DNA of 6,890 nt, from the NCBI GenBank assembly GCA_002839125.1, contig PGXI01000079.1, positions 1 to 6,890 of the forward strand. The letters are read 5' to 3'. Positions 5,857 through 6,890 of the stretch are shown piece after piece. The notes under the pieces were generated by a model. It saw only the letters and a program-made list of their open reading frames with translations. It did not search any database and was not told the DNA's origin. Numbering within the stretch: the stretch's first letter is position 1; every line of letters begins with the position of its first letter. The position numbers were made by a program, and so were the translations under genes. Source of the DNA: Tenericutes bacterium HGW-Tenericutes-5. Its GTDB lineage: Bacteria > Bacillota_I > Bacilli_A > Izemoplasmatales > Hujiaoplasmataceae.

Positions 5857-5903
5857 ATCACCTTCCACAGACAGTATTATAACATAAACAAATTAAAAAT
5901 CTA
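5857..5903 (-). promoter_or_regulatory. Promoter and ribosome-binding site of hslO
   Basis: On the minus strand a perfect extended -10, TGTTATAAT, lies at 5884-5876 (hexamer 5881-5876). The best -35 is weak: TAGATT at 5903-5898, three of six bases with a 16-bp spacer. GGTGAT (5862-5857) starts exactly 13 bases after the -10 and 4 bases before the ATG. The predicted transcription start is near 5869, so the leader is about 17 bases. No heat-shock operator such as a CIRCE inverted repeat is visible, so this looks like a housekeeping promoter. Confidence 0.74.
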
Positions 5904-5908
5904 TTATT

Positions 5909-5955
5909 TTGTAATTCAGTATTTTTGTTATATAATTGTTGTTGATAAGGGTGAT
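5909..5955 (+). promoter_or_regulatory. Promoter and ribosome-binding site of dus
   Basis: TATAAT (5931-5936) is preceded by TTGTAA (5909-5914, four of six -35 bases) with a 16-bp spacer. There is no exact TGn extension. GGTGAT (5950-5955) begins 13 bases after the -10, the same distance as at hslO, and lies 3 bases before the ATG at 5959. The predicted transcription start is near 5943, giving a leader of about 16 bases. The hslO and dus -10 boxes are about 50 bases apart and point away from each other. Confidence 0.7.
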
Positions 5956-5958
5956 TAT

Positions 5959-6890
5959 ATGAAATTACAAGTTAAAGATTTAATACTAGATAATAATGTT
6001 TTTGTGGCACCAATGGCTGGTGTGACTGATTTATCTTATCGCTTAATTTTGAAAGAGTTTGGAGCAGGACTAATATATACAGAAATGATTTCTGATAAAG
6101 GCTTGCTATATGATAACCAAAAAACAAAAGATATGATTGAAATATCTGATTATGAAAAACCAATAGCATTACAATTGTTTGGTAGTGATGTTGAATCAAT
6201 GGTTAATGCGGCAATATTAATAGACAAAGAATCTAATTGCGATATCATTGACATTAATATGGGTTGCCCTGTACCTAAAGTCACAAAAGCAGGCAGTGGG
6301 TCTAAATTAATGACTACTCCCGAACTTGCAAAACAGATTGTGAGTTCAATTGTTAAAGTTGTAAATAAGCCAGTATCTGTGAAGTTTAGAAGTGGGTGGG
6401 ATCATCGAAGTATTAATGCGGTTTCTTTTGCAAAAGCTATGGAAGAAGCCGGGGCGTCTTTAATAGCGATTCATGGAAGAACAAGAACTGATATGTATTC
6501 TGGAAGAGTAGACTTAGATATAATCAAAGAAGTTAAAGCGGCTGTAAAAATACCTGTTATTGGGAATGGTGACATAAAATCTCCTGAAGATGCAAAAATG
6601 ATGATTGACTATACAAATTGCGATGGAGTAATGATAGGTAGAGGTTTAATGGGTAATCCGTGGCTTATTAAACAAACAGTAGATTATCTAGAAACCGGTA
6701 ATTATGAAAAAGAGATCAGTATAGCTACTAAGAAAGCCTATCTTTTAAAACATTTAGATAATTTGATTAAGTATAAAGGTGAACATATAGCTATTTTAGA
6801 AATGAGAACACATGGAGCATGGTATGTTAAAGGACTACCAGGAGCCACTAAGATTAAGACTCAGATTGTTCATGCCAAAAGTGTTGAAGA
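5959..6890 (+). CDS. dusB: tRNA-dihydrouridine synthase, DusB-like (3' end outside window)
   Basis: The open frame starts at ATG 5959 and is still open at the right edge: 310 complete codons plus two bases, against about 320-335 residues for full proteins, so only a short tail is missing. Dus enzymes use FMN and NADPH to reduce specific uridines of the tRNA D-loop. The FMN-binding TIM barrel starts with APMAGVTD (17-24), followed by TEMIS (41-45) and LQLFGSD (71-77). The catalytic C103 is in NMGCPVPK, VKFRSGW is at 141-147 with K142 a likely FMN/tRNA contact, HGRTR is at 172-176, and GNGDI (202-206) and IGRGLMGNPW (226-235) bind the flavin phosphate. The C-terminal helical domain has the typical MRTHGAWYVKGLPGA (282-296). 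The motifs favour the DusB class of Bacillota; which uridines it modifies is not deducible. Its start is set by GGTGAT 3 bases upstream. In many relatives lysS follows this gene, which cannot be seen here. Confidence 0.95.
   Translation, partial: MKLQVKDLILDNNVFVAPMAGVTDLSYRLILKEFGAGLIYTEMISDKGLLYDNQKTKDMIEISDYEKPIALQLFGSDVESMVNAAILIDKESNCDIIDINMGCPVPKVTKAGSGSKLMTTPELAKQIVSSIVKVVNKPVSVKFRSGWDHRSINAVSFAKAMEEAGASLIAIHGRTRTDMYSGRVDLDIIKEVKAAVKIPVIGNGDIKSPEDAKMMIDYTNCDGVMIGRGLMGNPWLIKQTVDYLETGNYEKEISIATKKAYLLKHLDNLIKYKGEHIAILEMRTHGAWYVKGLPGATKIKTQIVHAKSVE

Noticed and set aside
5972..6199. Minus-strand open frame of 75 codons inside dus
   Set aside because: The plus strand here encodes the Dus FMN-binding motifs; the reverse product is unrecognisable.
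1..6890. Mobile element, CRISPR array, defence or other novel gene system
   Set aside because: Every complete gene belongs to a familiar housekeeping family, spacing is tight, and I see no direct-repeat arrays, transposase motifs, tRNA-linked att sites or base composition shifts.

Overview
The window is an AT-rich, densely packed chromosomal segment of housekeeping genes. Its gene content and order (rnmV next to ksgA, a PpaX-type phosphatase, a diacylglycerol-kinase family gene, hslO next to dus) point to a low-GC Gram-positive lineage, either Bacillota or a standard-code relative of the mollicutes such as the Acholeplasma/Haloplasma/Izemoplasma groups. This placement is inference. The genetic code is better supported: all seven tryptophan codons I can see are TGG, and a TGA ends the lipid-kinase gene inside an ATGA overlap. 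TGA is therefore a stop here, unlike in Mycoplasma or Spiroplasma.

Layout, left to right. (1) Positions 2-151 (+) hold the last 49 codons of a gene resembling the C-terminus of DUF3137 proteins. (2) A hairpin at 164-198, able to terminate on both strands, separates it from a convergent two-gene minus-strand operon, ppaX (1293-643) followed by a HIT-family hydrolase (640-230). (3) A 129-base intergenic region, 1294-1422, carries back-to-back promoters for ppaX (-) and for a four-gene plus-strand operon. (4) That operon is a diacylglycerol/lipid kinase gene (1423-2331), rnmV (2328-2873), ksgA (2857-3726) and glyA (3717-4955), and each gene overlaps the next. (5) A second bidirectional terminator fills the 33-base gap between glyA and the convergent hslO (5852-4989, -). 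(6) A 106-base divergent promoter region at 5853-5958 separates hslO from a tRNA-dihydrouridine synthase gene (5959 onward, +) that runs off the right edge.

Functionally, the middle operon joins two RNA-maturation enzymes (RNase M5 for 5S rRNA and the KsgA/RsmA methyltransferase for 16S rRNA) with a lipid kinase and with serine hydroxymethyltransferase, which supplies one-carbon units. The rest covers pyrophosphate or phosphate-ester hydrolysis (PpaX), nucleotide-adduct hydrolysis (HIT), redox-activated chaperoning (Hsp33) and tRNA D-loop modification (Dus).

I see no mobile element, CRISPR array, tRNA, rRNA or riboswitch, and no new system. No stretch over 300 bases lacks a gene. The most interesting non-coding pattern is shared by the four genes that follow a promoter. 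Each has a TATAAT -10 box followed, after exactly 6 or exactly 13 bases, by GGTGAT as the ribosome-binding core, so the predicted leaders are extremely short. The internal genes hit and glyA instead use AAGGAG.
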